DNA from: Caprimulgus europaeus
Lineage: Eukaryota > Chordata > Aves > Caprimulgiformes > Caprimulgidae
DNA length: 64,000 bases
NCBI GenBank assembly: GCA_907165065.1
Contig: OU015529.1
Location: forward strand, 6,869,054-6,933,053
Direction: 5' to 3'
Shown piece by piece: positions 1 through 13,452 of this stretch. The notes under the pieces were generated by a model that saw nothing but the letters and a program-made list of their open reading frames with translations, did no database searches and was not told the origin of the DNA. The position numbers and the translations under genes are program-made. Numbering within the stretch: position 1 is the stretch's first letter; every line of letters begins with the position of its first letter.

Positions 1-1113
1 GGCAGGAAGCCTCAAGTTCAGGCTGCCCTTTGCTCCCGGGGCTCGGGCTCTCCCGCCACACGCAGACATGGCCTGCACCTTGCACGGCTCCTCCAGCTCC
101 TCACAACAGGGGACGCAGGGGGTCAGGGGTAGAAGGTGGAAGAAGGATTGTCCTGGTCGTCTCTTCCATCTTTGATGGCATGACTTGATTTAATAGTCTC
201 CCTCCACTTCCAGTAAACATTCAAGTGGCTCATATGCCTGAAGACAAGGGATTTTTTTCTTTTCAAACTAAGGGCAAGACTTTCAGCCTTACCATACTAA
301 GAATTTCATTTATTTTCCATGCTTTTGTACATTTAATCCTCTTGAAATGCAGGAAATGATTGCACTACAGCTTGACTAGTGTCTCAAGAGCAGGACTAGT
401 TCTCAACCATAATAGCCTCAAGTCCAGCTATGTCAAGCACCTACAACTCCAGCTGATTTCAGCGGGAGCCCTGCAAGCCAGTAAGCCCTTAAACAAGCCC
501 CTTGAGAGAGGGAGAGATAAGGATCCTAACTGAGGAGTCCCCTCTGCACAAAACAATAAGTGCAGATTGTTTCTGGAGTAAATGCTGGTTTCTAAGGCTT
601 CCTGGTATGGAAGGTTTTCATGGGAGAATAACGTGGGAAATGTGGAAGAGTGGTTACAGTGACAGTAAAAATAAATTATTTGTATTTATGCTTAAAAAGT
701 CAGTGCTCTCCATTATTAAAAAAAAGAAGTGTTTATCTCCCAGAAGTAGAGGAGCAAAGAGAAAAAAGTAGAAGGTGCACCTACTTTGTTTCACAACTTC
801 CACATTAGTAAATGACAAAGTGGTTTGCACATTGCTGCCTTGGCTTCAGGTATCAAGCAAAAATTACCTGAATTGCTTTTAAAATATATTAATAAAAATA
901 ATAAAACCAACATGTCCCTTGGCTTTTCAGCAGTGCCCCAAAAAAAGACCCAAAAGCATTTTGCAAACAAAAATAGCAAAAGCTTTTCCAGCTTAAAGAT
1001 GAATTTTGCCCTCACATAAATTAGCATGACTTTTACAGTCCTGTTGAGACACTCCACATGTACAACTGGGAAAAGGAATTATCACAGACAGTTTAAATGC
1101 ACAGCTTTAATTA

Positions 1114-1155
1114 GGAAAAAACAAACAAACAAAAAAACCCCAACAAAATAAAACC
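1114..1155. repeat. A/C-rich low-complexity tract
   Basis: The tract is composed of AAAC-type repeats followed by A runs and C clusters. Such AAAC/CCCC mixtures recur several times in this intron. Confidence 0.8.
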
Positions 1156-4100
1156 AGACACATTCTTCTTGAAAAGTCTTCCAGTTGATATTGTCAGAGG
1201 ACCCAAGATAACTAGAACTGCTAGACACTAGAGGGAAAAGCATTTTTTATTGTCTATTTACTCCATTTGTTTTAAGCAGCTCAGCTTTGGGGGGTTGCAC
1301 ACCACCTTCCTGCTGCTGGGAGGAGAACAAGCAGCTGGAGAGAGCAAAAAGACCTGCTGAGAAAAAGGCTGACGCTCAGCCTTTACCAGACAGCAGAGAA
1401 TCCAATGGTTCCCATGTTTCACTACTTCCACCACTCACAGGACAACTTGTTTAACATTTGCTTTTTTGCAACGCCTGGAGGCCAACAAATTCAGGATCTC
1501 TTTGTACAAGGCAATGCATGAACACAGATCCCATCCCCAGAGAGTTTCCAGCTCACAGTACAGCAGCCAAAAGCACTCCCTGTGACATCCTGGGCCCGCT
1601 GCTGTCGCTGAGGATGTTGCCTTTGCTTTCAGCAAGGGCGAGGATTTCATCCCCTGTGGCTCCAGAGGGTCACGGTTTTCCCACTCATAAATGCAACTGC
1701 TTTCTGAGGAAGACCTATTTTTCAAAACAGGGCAGCATTACTGAAAAACCACTAAAAGTTGCCAGGAAAAATCAAGGACTGTAAATGCACTGTTGTCCAG
1801 ATTTGACTACATTTAAAATAGATTTAATAAAAACATGAAGATGGAAAGAATATTGAAGAGTAAGGATGAGTCAGATCAGTTGTTTTCCTTCACTTTCACC
1901 CTGACATCTCTTGTCCTTCTGTCTTCCCCAGTTCTGTCCATCTTTATCATATCAAGTGTTAACTACTTGCTTCTATTTTCAAGGTTTGTCTTCTTTTCAC
2001 CTCAAAACTCTTGTTGACTATCAACATCCACTAGCCTTTGATGCCTCCTCTGTCTCTGACCTGTTGCAAGCTGAGCTGCTACCTCTCCACATCCTTCCAA
2101 CTCTTGAAAGCAACCCTATGCATAAGGGCTTGGAGCACGTTGCTCTTCCCTCATTTCAGGGAAATGCCTCAGGAGTGGACTGTAAAGTCCTGTTCCCTCC
2201 CTCTTCTCTGGTCCATAAATCCTAAATTCTCTTCTGCATACCTGCACACCTTCCTGAAGCAGGAAACCCTCACAACTAGCACCATCAGCCTAACCAGCCA
2301 TTTGGTATCTAGGACATCTAGGCCTCTCATCGGGATGAAGCAATGTCTCATGCTTCCTGCATGCAGGCTCCAATAACTAGGATACATAAATATGGGGTTC
2401 TGGAAACAGTTCCTGGCCTGTATTGAACTGTCCCTGCACCAAGTTGTGCCTAAGCCCTGTATGGACCTGGTGTAGGCCAAAATTGTGCCAAAAACTGTCC
2501 TAACAATAAACAGTGTGGAAACCTGTGTGCCAGCGCTCAACCCTCCTGCCATGGCTATACTTAGGTCACTAAGACAGACGTCCTCTGTGATATAAAGAAG
2601 AAATTATCTGTTGGTTGACTTGATCACGGCCAAAGTTTCACCATAAGCCGCCACCAGGACTTGACTTGGCCAGAACCTCCAGCTCACATTGATGAACTCA
2701 GTCATATCTGGATGTCTCTCACCCAACGCTGACACAGGCGTGCACCTGGCTCTGAAGGATAAAACCTAAGGGGTGCAGCCTGGCATTTGAAACCACCAGC
2801 CACAGGCCTGTTCGTCCTCTTCAAGAGCTGACACATTAAGACAACAGAATAGAAGGAATTCATGGCAGTTTGCTCACACAAAAAAAAAGCCAAGAATAGG
2901 ACTTAGTCCTGTCCTGAAATCCAAGAGTGATACAACAGCAGATGTCTTTCATCTATATGACCTTTTCCACTGAGACAAAAGGGAGACAGGATATTAAATC
3001 ACAGTTTAAGATTTTTATGACTCTTGGCAAGCACTTATTTATTATGGGTTTGTTTGTTTTGGGACTTTGTTTTTAGGCAAAGTAGGAGTGTTATTTTTTT
3101 GCACTTTTCATGGAACTTCAGCTGAAATACCATAAACACGTCTGAAAGGATTTCTTTTTGAGTGATTTGCACATTTTCAAAGTCACAAGCTGACTCTCCT
3201 TCCAACTCACATTGCTCAAACCAATATGTTTAAACCAGGCCAACCATGTGACATGAAGACAGGAATTAATTTTTCACAAAGACATGGAAAACCTTGATGG
3301 CACGTGCAGTTACATTACGGGGACAGCAAACTCTTTAATCAGTAGATCTAGATCAGGAAACATGCTCAAAGGCTGCAGCATGTCCAATGCAAATCCCCTG
3401 TGGACTACAGTGGAGAATACACAGTGACAGCAGGACACAGCACAAGGAATGCAGGGAAAAGTGCATATTAACTGGATTTGTCTACTTAATTTGCTTATAC
3501 CCTGTGCTAGAGAAGAGCTCTCCCTCACATGTCCAGCTTACCTTACCAATGACTAAGCAGATGGGAGGATAGGGATGCTACTAGGAAAGATAATCCAGAG
3601 GAAAGGACGTTAACCTTGGATTCAAGGAGGATTAGTTTTAAATCCTTCTTCTAGCACATATTTCTCATGTGATTTTTAGGCAGAGTTAGGCTATATAAAT
3701 ACTTTGTGAAACTAAAGGCTCCGGTTCATGATCACAGATGGACTCAGGTGAGATGGCTGAAGCAGATATGGGTCCATTCACCCAGCCCCTCTGCCAGGGG
3801 CTATTACCCTTGAGGAACGTAAGATTTAATGGGCTGTGCTTCTAATTCACAGCTGCTGAAATTCACATTATCATACCAGGCTATAAACCATGGCTGCAGA
3901 TACATATCCTAGGTGAAGCTACCTATGGTCTCAAATCAGAGTTCTTCCTCTTGCCCTCAAGCAGTTCCTAGCGCATAACATGAATTGAGAGTATTTCCTA
4001 AGCCTCCTTTAATGGGTCTAAACACATTAAAGAATGGAAATTTTCAGTTAAACATTTTTTCCCCTCAGAAAATATCAATCAGCCATAAGTAAAAGTTTCG

Positions 4101-4395
4101 CATATGTGTCAATTCTGATAACAGTTTGGCGTTTTTTTTAAGAAGAAAATTTAAAATGTTTTCAATAAGGTTAAAATAAACTGGTTTAACTTTTGATTCC
4201 AAACTATTTTTTGACTCTTTTAAAATACTACTTATTTTATTGAATAAAATAAAAATGTTAGCATTTATTAGCAAGTGAAACATACAGGCTGAGTTCAAAC
4301 ATTTTTTTTTCTCAGATTTCTTTTTCACAGCCAATTAGAAATGTTTGCATTCCTTTTGTCTTAGAACAGAAATATGTTTTCTTGAAATTTTGGAA

Positions 4396-4436
4396 GAAAA
4401 ACAAATAAACAAACAAACAACAACAACAAAAAGAAA
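4396..4436. repeat. (AAAC)n/(AAC)n simple repeat
   Basis: Imperfect AAAC units grade into AAC units over about 40 bases. Confidence 0.85.
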
Positions 4437-4825
4437 CCTGAAAAGGGGACAATAGCAAAACTTTTGGCCCTCAAACCTTCCCTAAGGCTCTCAGCTCTCG
4501 CAATCGCAAGGGCAGGTGAGGACAGGCTGGAACTCTGCGTGTTCTTTCTGAGTGACTAAAACACGACATGGGCCAAATGCAACCACATGATCCTTCCAAA
4601 ACGAGAACACATATGGCTGAGCATTTCTGAAAAGTCAAAATCTGCTCGCTCTGAAATCAATGGGCGTTTTACTCTTGACTTCTGTGGAAGCAGGGTTAAG
4701 TCAACACTGGCTAAGACGGGAAAATCCCAATCAGAGCTCAAGCACAGTGTTCCCCCTAAGGATTATTCATAAAGAGAGTGTAGACGTCACGAGAAAACAG
4801 AAGGTGCTACAGAGCTGTTATTTTT

Positions 4826-4879
4826 AAGCTGAGGGTGAGAAAATAGGCAGCGAAGCTGAGGGTGAGAAAACAGGCAGTG
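4826..4879. repeat. 27-bp tandem duplication (two copies)
   Basis: Two adjacent 27-base units (4826-4852 and 4853-4879) begin AAGCTGAGGGTGAGAAAA and differ at two positions. Confidence 0.9.
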
Positions 4880-7094
4880 AAGCGTAGAGCATAACTTCTT
4901 ACGTTGCTTTGTCACCATTCTTGTTAAGGAGCACAGGGAAATTATTTTAAAGAGAAAAAATTTGGTTATCTCTGTTTCTTCAGTTCATAATACAGTATTT
5001 TTTTAATTTTATGTGAATTTTTACAGGGTTTTTTTAATACTTCTGAATATTCTGAAACTATTTCTTTCTGAAAACTGCTTTTCTAAGATCCATTCAATTT
5101 TCAGAACCACCAAAAAATGCCCCACGAATACTTCTTTAAATCATCTAGAAGACATCAGGAGATATGTTCTCCTGCCTTGTACAGAATTTAAATCAGGTCC
5201 TAGCTGCCTGCAATGCTTTTGCAGAATTGGATACTGTGTCTACCTTGTTTGGCAAAGAGAAATCAATTTGGAAAAGCCGAGGCAGACATTGAAGTGGATC
5301 ACAGGGAGCATCTGTGCACAAAGACGGAGACCAGTTCTAATCATCAGCATGGCAGGACTGTAATCCTCAAATCCAGGCAGGAGCAATTATCAGTATAAGA
5401 GCATAATTTACTCCTTGTAGTCAGACACAAGATGGATATCCCATTGGGTACCGATTAGATTGTTATACTTATTTTAGAAGGCTTAGCAAGACCACTAATC
5501 ATTTATGAAACAGTTCTCATAGCAAGCAGTCTGAGCCATCAGATGAGTTTAACTGAAGTTACCAATGCAGTCTCATTGTGCATGGGGTCAAAAATGCCGG
5601 CATGTAAATGAAAGTATAGCAGCTCCTTGGACTTTGATACAGTAACACTCATAAGTTTCAAATCTTTCACTCAACATATAAACTCTCATGCATGCAAGAT
5701 TTTGAGAGTATATCACTTAATTCATCGAGGAAAGAAAACACAAACAACAAAAATAGAGGATTTCAACACTTTAGATTAATAATTTAACTGATGGCACTCA
5801 CTAGTCCTGTCTCAATTATTTTTAACAACTCCCATGACTCACCTGCCTGACAATTAACAAGGAAAAAACCCAGAAACATCTGTCTCTGTCTCACACTCTG
5901 AATAATAGCCACCATTTCAATAAATGCACTAGCAATTTATAGTTTGTAAGCAACAAAACCTGATCCAATAGCCAGGACCTTCATTTGAGATCTGCTCAGG
6001 GTGATGCTCTCCAAGCACCATTCCTTCCTTCCCTGTTGCTGCTTTTCCCATCCCCATCCTGACCAGTTTCAGCTGCCTGGTTTGTGAAGCTGGACAAAAG
6101 CAGCCACTCAGTGTGGCTTGGCCGAGGTGTAAAATATATGAGAAAGGAATTTGTTTTTGCTTAGCCCAGCAGTCCCAAGCGCAGCTGTGACACCCACCAT
6201 CAGGGCTTGCGGAGAACACGTATCGTTTACAGCTTCACCCTTGGGCATTCACCAAAAGAGAGATTTGTTTTTCTAATTGGCTCAATATTTTGAGAAGGTA
6301 AATGGTGAATAATAACAGCAGCAACGTGAGACAGGATGAAAGCAATATAAACTACCCGTTTACGCTCTAGGCTTCATGGTGTGAGCCACACGCTGATTGA
6401 CTTCCAGCCCCAGGAGGAAACTGTCCTGCAGAAGACGTTCTCCTTCACAACGCTGTGGGGAACGCCCAGGGACACCTCTCTGGGCTTTGGTCACCTCATT
6501 TGGCTTTTGGCCTCAGCAAACTACGGTATATGTCTGTACAACTATAAACCTCATTTGCAGAGCAATATGTTTCCCGCAGAGTTAGGAACTCACTTCCTTT
6601 ATTGCAAAGAAGAAATAAACAGTTCTTTGAGTGAAATGGCAGCATTTCATCTGCGTGAGCTGGATGCTGTTCCAAAACTTATGCTAGGTGAAATGTTAAT
6701 TTCTGCAAAGTACTTCCTCAACAAAAGCAGCTTTATAAATGGAATTTGATAATAACAACAAATCTAATATTTTCTTCAGAGATTCTTAAACCTATATACT
6801 TGGTCCTATCAAATGCAAGGAAAAAAAAATCCAAGTAGCATCACCCATCATTAGGTTAAATACAACTGGTGACACGTAACCTTTGCTAATTTAACCATGC
6901 ATAATATTACCCATAAAAGCTGCAGTAAATGCGATGCAATCTATTAATATCACTGATGGCTGAGCTGTGGAGTTTGACCTCTAGGTTTCTGATTTAAATA
7001 TCCTGGGTTATGAGCACAGCGTGCTGCAGCCATTGACTGCTGCTGGGGTTCAGCACTGACAGATGTCCCTTTCCAGATCTGTAAAGGGGAATGC

Positions 7095-7124
7095 ATGAAT
7101 GAATGAATGAAGGAATGAATGAAA
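7095..7124. repeat. (AATG)n microsatellite
   Basis: Seven tetranucleotide units of GAAT/AATG with one interruption (GAAG). On the minus strand this gives a chance Ser-Phe-Ile-His repeat frame. Confidence 0.9.
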
Positions 7125-7397
7125 AGCCTCCACACCATTCACAGCTGCCAAACAGCTCATTTTTAAATGCAACTGAGAGTTGAATCCTTCTACAGCCTGC
7201 AGATAACAGCTCCAAACCTCTCCCCTGCAAGCACTCTACCTTTTTATTGTTCTACGTATGCCATTGTTTCAGGTCTTTTTGCTGTGATGCGGAAGCGCAC
7301 AGCCTTCTCGCCTCACTGCCAGGGACACCATCCTCCCGTTTGCAGGGCAGAGTGTGACATCAGTCTTCTGCTCTCCCCGAAAGAGCGTCTCTTCCAC

Positions 7398-7405
7398 TGA
7401 CGTCA
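7398..7405. promoter_or_regulatory. Full palindromic CRE (TGACGTCA)
   Basis: This is a perfect eight-base cAMP response element in an otherwise CpG-poor part of the intron. It lies 12 bases before a G-quadruplex motif, in a segment (about 7280-7720) with scattered CpGs. It is a candidate intronic regulatory element bound by CREB/ATF proteins; function is inferred. Confidence 0.45.
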
Positions 7406-7417
7406 AGGGCTTGCACA

Positions 7418-7432
7418 GGGAGGGAGGGAGGG
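7418..7432 (+). promoter_or_regulatory. G-quadruplex motif (GGGA repeats)
   Basis: Four GGG runs separated by single A bases give a canonical minimal-loop G-quadruplex on the plus strand, antisense to GRK5. It could equally be scored as a four-unit GGGA microsatellite. Confidence 0.6.
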
Positions 7433-10400
7433 AGATAAGCACATTGGAGGCAAGATCTGCTCCGTCAATGAGAATGGAGGATTTTGCTGTCGGAATTTAC
7501 CAGCCTCTCGCAGTCTCCTCTCTTGATTAAAGCCAGTGGGATTATTGCACAAATTCAGCTGCTGAGTCCTGGCTATTGGAAAGCTGCCTGACGCAGGGCT
7601 CGCTGCTGTTAACCCATCCCCATTGTTTGGGCAGGACCAAAAAAATCAGGTCAGATGTAAAAAGGGTTGTGACGGAGGGGAGTCGCTGACAGCTCTCTGT
7701 GCGGCGTGTCACACCTGTGAGCTCTGGGGAGGTCTTAGAAAGTCTACATCCTGCTTGTGGTGCAGATTTTAAGCAATATGGACCTGTGGCTTAAATTAGG
7801 GGGGTTTATACCCAGTCATAATCATTGCTTTACTGAGGAAAAAAATGGGCATGTGTATGGGGCTCAGCGTAGTCCTGCAGATGAGCTCTGCATGAGCTGG
7901 TAACCTAAGCACATAGCACAGCACAGGGCAGAGCAGAGCTGCAGTAGCTAAGAGCTCCTGGTAATTAGCCTGGCACAATGCCACCCTGATGTGGCACTGC
8001 TGTTTATATGTCTGCAGCAAAGCTGGTCCGTGCAGGGTCAGGGATCTTTGCATCATGCTCTGCTCCATGTGCAGACGTGCCCAGAGGCAGCAAAGAGACA
8101 ACAGCTTCACCTGGCAGCATGTTCCCCTCGGCAGCAGAGTTTCTCAGCCTCACTTTGTCTGTTCCAGATTCTTCTGGGACACAAGAACTAGGAGGCAACC
8201 TTGAGTTGGCCAGTTTAGACATACCCCAGCACCCTCAGAAATGCACCCAGAGAATACAGCACTCTGCATGAACACCAGTCTTTGAGAAAAGCCGCTTATT
8301 ACAAATATCATTACAGCAACAACAGACCAACAGCGTGATCTAATTACACCATGGTGTACATTTAACTAGGATTATCTAAAGTTAACTTTTTGTGTCAGCT
8401 TCCCACAATCTCACTCACAATGCTGTTTCACATTTACTTTTGTGCTGCTTCGCAAGGCATTGATTGGGTAAGTTTTATCTTCACTTTATCCTGTGCCACC
8501 TTTACAAGTGTTGTAGCTGTAAAGTAATAACAACTGCACATCACTTGCGAGTTCTGGTTGCAATCAAGAGACAACACAAGTTTGAAAAGATGCATGTATA
8601 ATAGCTAAATGTCAGTGTTCTGCAGCAAAATCTGGAGGGAATGCAATGCTGTTAGTATGCCAGCAAGTACAGACAGTGATTTTCATGGCTGGACTGCTGC
8701 ACCTGGTGGAACACTGTACTAGAAACTTCTGTACATGAGACCTGAAGAAAGAGATGCCTATCTGTGATGGTGAATTGCAGTGCAGAATTTAAGAAATATT
8801 AGTGACTGTACACTTAAACCCTGAATGAGGAGGCACAGACAAAAGGTGAATCTTCAGTCTGACCTCCCGGACTCCCTGATGTCTCATACCAACACAGCAA
8901 ACCCCCCACACACTGTCAAAAGGCACGGGGGAGAAGGGCCAGTTTATGGGCTCATGGATGAATTACACTCCACAAAGCAAAAAAAAAATCCCTTGTTTAC
9001 ACAAAAGATAAACATTGTTAATGAAATATGAATGGACAGAAACTTATAAAGGCCCTTACCAGCTCAGCCTACTTCAGGGTCAAGGCTCATTCATAAATGT
9101 TTTGGCATTGCAAAGGAAGGATCAAGACACTCATTGACAGCCGAGAGCCTCCTCCTTTCGTGTTTTCCTCCAGCCCAGACAGACTGAGGCAGGTATGTTA
9201 GAACAATATAGTAAATTATCAGCTTTGATATACATAAGACAATGCTGCTGTGGTTTCCAGATGATTCACATACACAGCTGTAAGTTATTGGTTAAGGTTT
9301 CTCAGCTTTGATCACAAAATTCATTCACTGTTTCTGCTTGATCCTTCAGGAAAAAAGCACTTGAAAAATCCTACTGAGGTGTTTAATATGAAGCCAGGGA
9401 AGAGATGAATGATGGATCACATCCTGAACTACAAGATCTCATTTTCATTTTCTTACTCTACCTGAGCAAAACCACAAACTTTATAAATCATGACAGTACC
9501 AAGATTTTTCCAAATCATCTTAAAAAAATATGACTCCTTGTCAAAAAGCTGCAGCAATGAGTTCCCCAGGTTCACTGCTCCTATGTATTAATTTTTTTCT
9601 CCCATGAAGTATTGCTTTGTTCTTTTCACCATATTGGAAAATGTTTATAAGGCCAAAACAAGGAAAAATGTGATGCTAAAGCTTCAGTATGATTTTACAG
9701 AATATTTTTTTATTCTAGTTACCCCTTTTTTTTTAAAAAAGGGCACGTATCAATTTCCAAAAAATCCTGATCAATTAAATTAAGGCATTTCCTCCAGTTC
9801 TCCTTTTTTTCCCCCTCCCCTTAGGATTTCACATAAATTGTTGGTTGTCTGGATGCCAGGGGAAATCAAGAATTAAAATACAGAGCCATCCAAAACATCC
9901 TCGAGCCTGACACTGTGGTTTCTGTCAGCGACCACACTTTCATCTTATTGGGATGCCCTTGAAAAAAATTACTGCTGTCGGAAGCAAAACCTGTGCCCAA
10001 TTCATGGAATACATGAATGCAATATGAACCCTCACAGGCCAAGAAATTCCACAGACACCACACGGATTAGTTGTGATAACATCTTTTCCCATAATACTGA
10101 ATGGCAACAGAAATAAAAGAGGAATGTTTTAAAAATTTAAAAATCCGGGGCCAGCCCAGCCCCTGAAGTAGGGCAGTGTGAGTTCTGCTGCATGGGAAGA
10201 AGTGCCCAAAGGCTGGTTTGCCTCATAGTGGAAAAATCTGCCTCAGGTATGGAGATCTTAGGAAGGCACAGAGCCTTCACAGCAGCATCTCTTTGACATT
10301 TGCTTTTCCTGCACCTCCACCGTTAGAGACCTACGCGTCGGGTGTACTTCACTGAAGCAGCTCTTGGGCTTCTCCAATTTGTTCCTTGGGATGGGACCAA

Positions 10401-13058
10401 CACAGTGCAGATCCAGGGAGGAGAAGCTTTGAACCCACATTGTACTCATCTCTAGATTTTCCCTCTGCTTCACAAACCCCTCAGCCATAGGTGAGATCCT
10501 GTTTCCCAAGAACAGGACAGATGCAGGCAGTGACAGCTGAAGGGACAAGGTGTCAAATGGGTTCCTCGCTGATTTAAATAAATCCCATAAGCAACTTGAC
10601 TTGCCAGGTTGTACCTTTTGCCTTCCAGTTCTCTTGTCTTTGCATTGCAAGCACTGCAACTCTTGTCAGCATAGGACATTCCCCATAGGGCTTCCCCAAC
10701 TTCTCTCCTGACACATTGGTCAGTGCCATGAGATGCGCTCGCTGCAGAGCGAAGGCCATGTTTCAACAGCTGCTATGCAGAAGATCGTTTCAAAGGGCAG
10801 AGTAGACCATTCCACCCTGGTCAGGGGCTAGCAGGTATTGATCATGAAGATCCTTTCTGTGAATCACATGAATTTCTCAGGCCATCAAAAGCCAAATGTA
10901 TAAATTAAGACTCATTCTCTACTGTTGCTGTAAATCAGAGAGTGAAACGTGGCATTGTGCAGCCAAGAAATAACTGTCTCAGAAAGTGGGAGTTACAGCA
11001 CTTCAGGATGTACATGTCTACAGAATCAAATATGCATGCATTGGGTATTCCCATGCATTCTCTTAACCCACCTTGTCCAGGACATCCTGAGAAGCATGAG
11101 CCTTCAAATACCACCAAGAAGGTGGGACACAACCACTGGGATGGCCTCCAAAGCACCCTACTGCAGCATGTCTGTGATTATGACAGTCATAAAGGCAAAG
11201 GGAGAGACAATATTTGAGGTGGTGACTTTGCTGGAAACCATAGCTCAAAGCAAAAGATGGTCTATCAGTCCAAGGACTTGCTTTCCAGATGGCAGTGCCC
11301 CTTCCACATCCTTTGGGCTTGCTTCAGGGGGCAATGCCTGAAGGATGAGTGCAGAGGTGTACATCTAAAACGCTCCAGCTGCAATACCTTTCATTGTCAC
11401 ACAAGTACGCTTCTCATGGCATGTTTATGTGAAACCCTGCAGGGCAACATAATTGCACTCCTATTAATTTCCTGTTCATCATTTATTAGCATCTTGTGCC
11501 CCATAAAGAGCTCTTCATATCATGTAGGCAGGATGTTGGTCAGTGAAGTGAGGAAGCTTCCGGGTTGCCATAATCCATCCCTGGCTGAGACTTTCCTGAA
11601 TGCCCTGATGCAAACCCAAGGAGAGCTATTGCAAGAACTTGTGTGGTCTTATTTGTTATTGAAAGTGGAGATGACACTATACTTCATACTCATCTCTGGT
11701 GCTGCTCTCACCTCAGCTGAGTGACGGTCAGGGTGGGTTCATCCCCAGCCTGTCCTTGTCAGATGTGGGTACCACACATAGACAACAGAAAAGCTGAAAG
11801 TTCTTTAGGGCTCTGTTCATACTTTGTGTTAAGTAACAGTGTTCCATCCCCTCCCAGAAGCTCTCAGGAGTTTTCCACACTCTGTTGATCTCTTCACACC
11901 ACACTCAGCCAGGTCACAGCAGCAAACTGCAGCATGATGCAAGGGAGACTTCCTACAGCAAGTTCAAAGACCCTGGTGAAGAATTTATGACAGCTCCTCC
12001 CTGCAATCCAGATAAACCAGGAGGCAGAAGCAGCAACTCACACAGTCACTGTTGGATGGCAGCGAGTTCAAATAGACAAGTGGTGGGCCACAGCCACAAA
12101 AGACAGGGAAGGAAAGCCGTGTTTCTAGCCCCAGGTGTGAGCTCTTTCTCCAGAAAACAGATTTCATGCTCCTCAGTGTTTTTTTGGCAGCCTTTGCTGA
12201 GGCCCATCAGCAAGAACAGCCAGGTGCCTGGTCAGGAGCTGGCTCCAGGCCTGTCCCAGATGTGACTTCACGTCTCAGACAGCTCCTCATCCACAACACA
12301 GCAATAGTCCTTCCTGCCACCACACGTATGCAGTGAAAGTCTGTCATTCCATGGAAAGATGTGTCTTCAGATCTCCCAGGCTAGGACAGACTTGGCAATA
12401 GGGGGTTTTCAAATATGGGACTCAAGAAAACAATAAAGTCTCAGGTCTGAAATGCCAGGCAGGATGAATGCAGGTGGACCTTACTTATTTGGGGAGATTT
12501 CAGGCTGATTATGAAGAAGTGGAGCAAGTGGAGGAAAGAAGGACCAACTTGACCTACTAAAACTACCCAGGGATTTGAGTCTGCAGCAGGACAATGAGGT
12601 TAGCCCTCAGAGGTTACAGGGTTATTTTGAAGGGAAACGCTGTTGGTACACAAAGGAGAGCAGACACGAGACTGATGGAGATGGGCCATTAGGCTGATCT
12701 TCAACAGTCATCTTGGGAAGGAACACAACTTCTGCTTAAGGAAAAAAGTGGTGCTTCCACATGAAAAACAGAAGTACAACACATGGAACCTAGTGCCCCA
12801 GCTCCCTCCAGATCTGTTTTCATCTCTGGTCCTGAGGGAAAACAAGTGCTCTGCTCTCTGTTGAACCAGCTCAACCCCTGCTGACAGATTCAGCAGTTCA
12901 AGGAGAGTGTTTGGTTGCTGTTCCCCCACAAAGCTCTACGGCAGCAAGAACAGATCCCAGACAAAAGAAACATTTTCCCTACGGTGCCGCCTTCAACACC
13001 TGCTGAGATTTCAGCATCGCATCATTGCTGAACCGAAGGCACGCACTGTAGGAGAGCC
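7433..13058. other. Intronic unique sequence, 7433-13058
   Basis: This is AT-rich to balanced unique DNA with no recognised repeat family, exon or RNA gene. Open frames of up to 155 codons (for example 11257-11724, plus) show no domain and appear to be chance. Confidence 0.5.
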
Positions 13059-13452
13059 CACGCGCCGTAACGAATAGGCAGTCACAGGGAAAGGGCAAGA
13101 AGCACTTCACGCGCCGTGACTTGCATAGTACAGTCATTGTGCGTGGTGACTTCGGCGCTTTGAAGTTTACATCTCAGTGACAAGGAAGGGATGTGGGCTC
13201 TCTGCCTAAGGAGGCACTTTGAAAATGTTGCCCAAAGCCTCAAAGATTATTCTTAAGAGGAAGGGATGAGTCAGGGCCAACAGTGCTGACATACATCTTC
13301 ACCAGTATAAAACCAGTTCAGACTGGCAGACCGTCGTTTCCACGCGGAGAGCCTCCCGCTATTGTCGCAGTGTAATTTAGAAAACCCAAGCGCTAACTTC
13401 AGCGCTCACAAAAGTCTTATTCAATCACCACAGGTGGTATTTGGAATAAACA
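13059..13452 (+). promoter_or_regulatory. CpG-rich, TATA/AP-1 promoter-like patch (possible solo LTR)
   Basis: The segment has many CpGs in a CpG-poor intron. In plus-strand order it holds two copies of CACGCGCCGT (13059-13068 and 13108-13117), an AP-1 site TGAGTCA (13267-13273), a TATAAAA box (13306-13312), CpG-containing sequence 20-80 bases downstream, and an AATAAA (about 13445). TATA followed by AATAAA at about 140 bases is the spacing of a retroviral-type LTR. However, no TG...CA ends or target-site duplication could be fixed and no retroviral protein lies nearby. A cryptic promoter or enhancer is the alternative. Confidence 0.35.

Larger units (their letters stand above)
1..7094. other. 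Intronic unique sequence, 1-7094
   Basis: No gene is seen here. The first 135 bases are GC-rich with several CpGs and run off the left edge. The rest is AT-rich unique DNA with two A/C-rich low-complexity tracts and one 27-base tandem duplication (listed separately). The many short open frames show no domain or recognisable protein. Confidence 0.6.

Noticed and set aside
1-135. GC-rich start of the window with an open minus-strand frame
   Set aside because: The segment is cut by the window edge, does not encode the expected GRK5 exon-2 peptide, and cannot be judged from 135 bases.
6950-7138. Ser-Phe-Ile-His repeat peptide on the minus strand
   Set aside because: It is a direct translation of the (AATG)n microsatellite.
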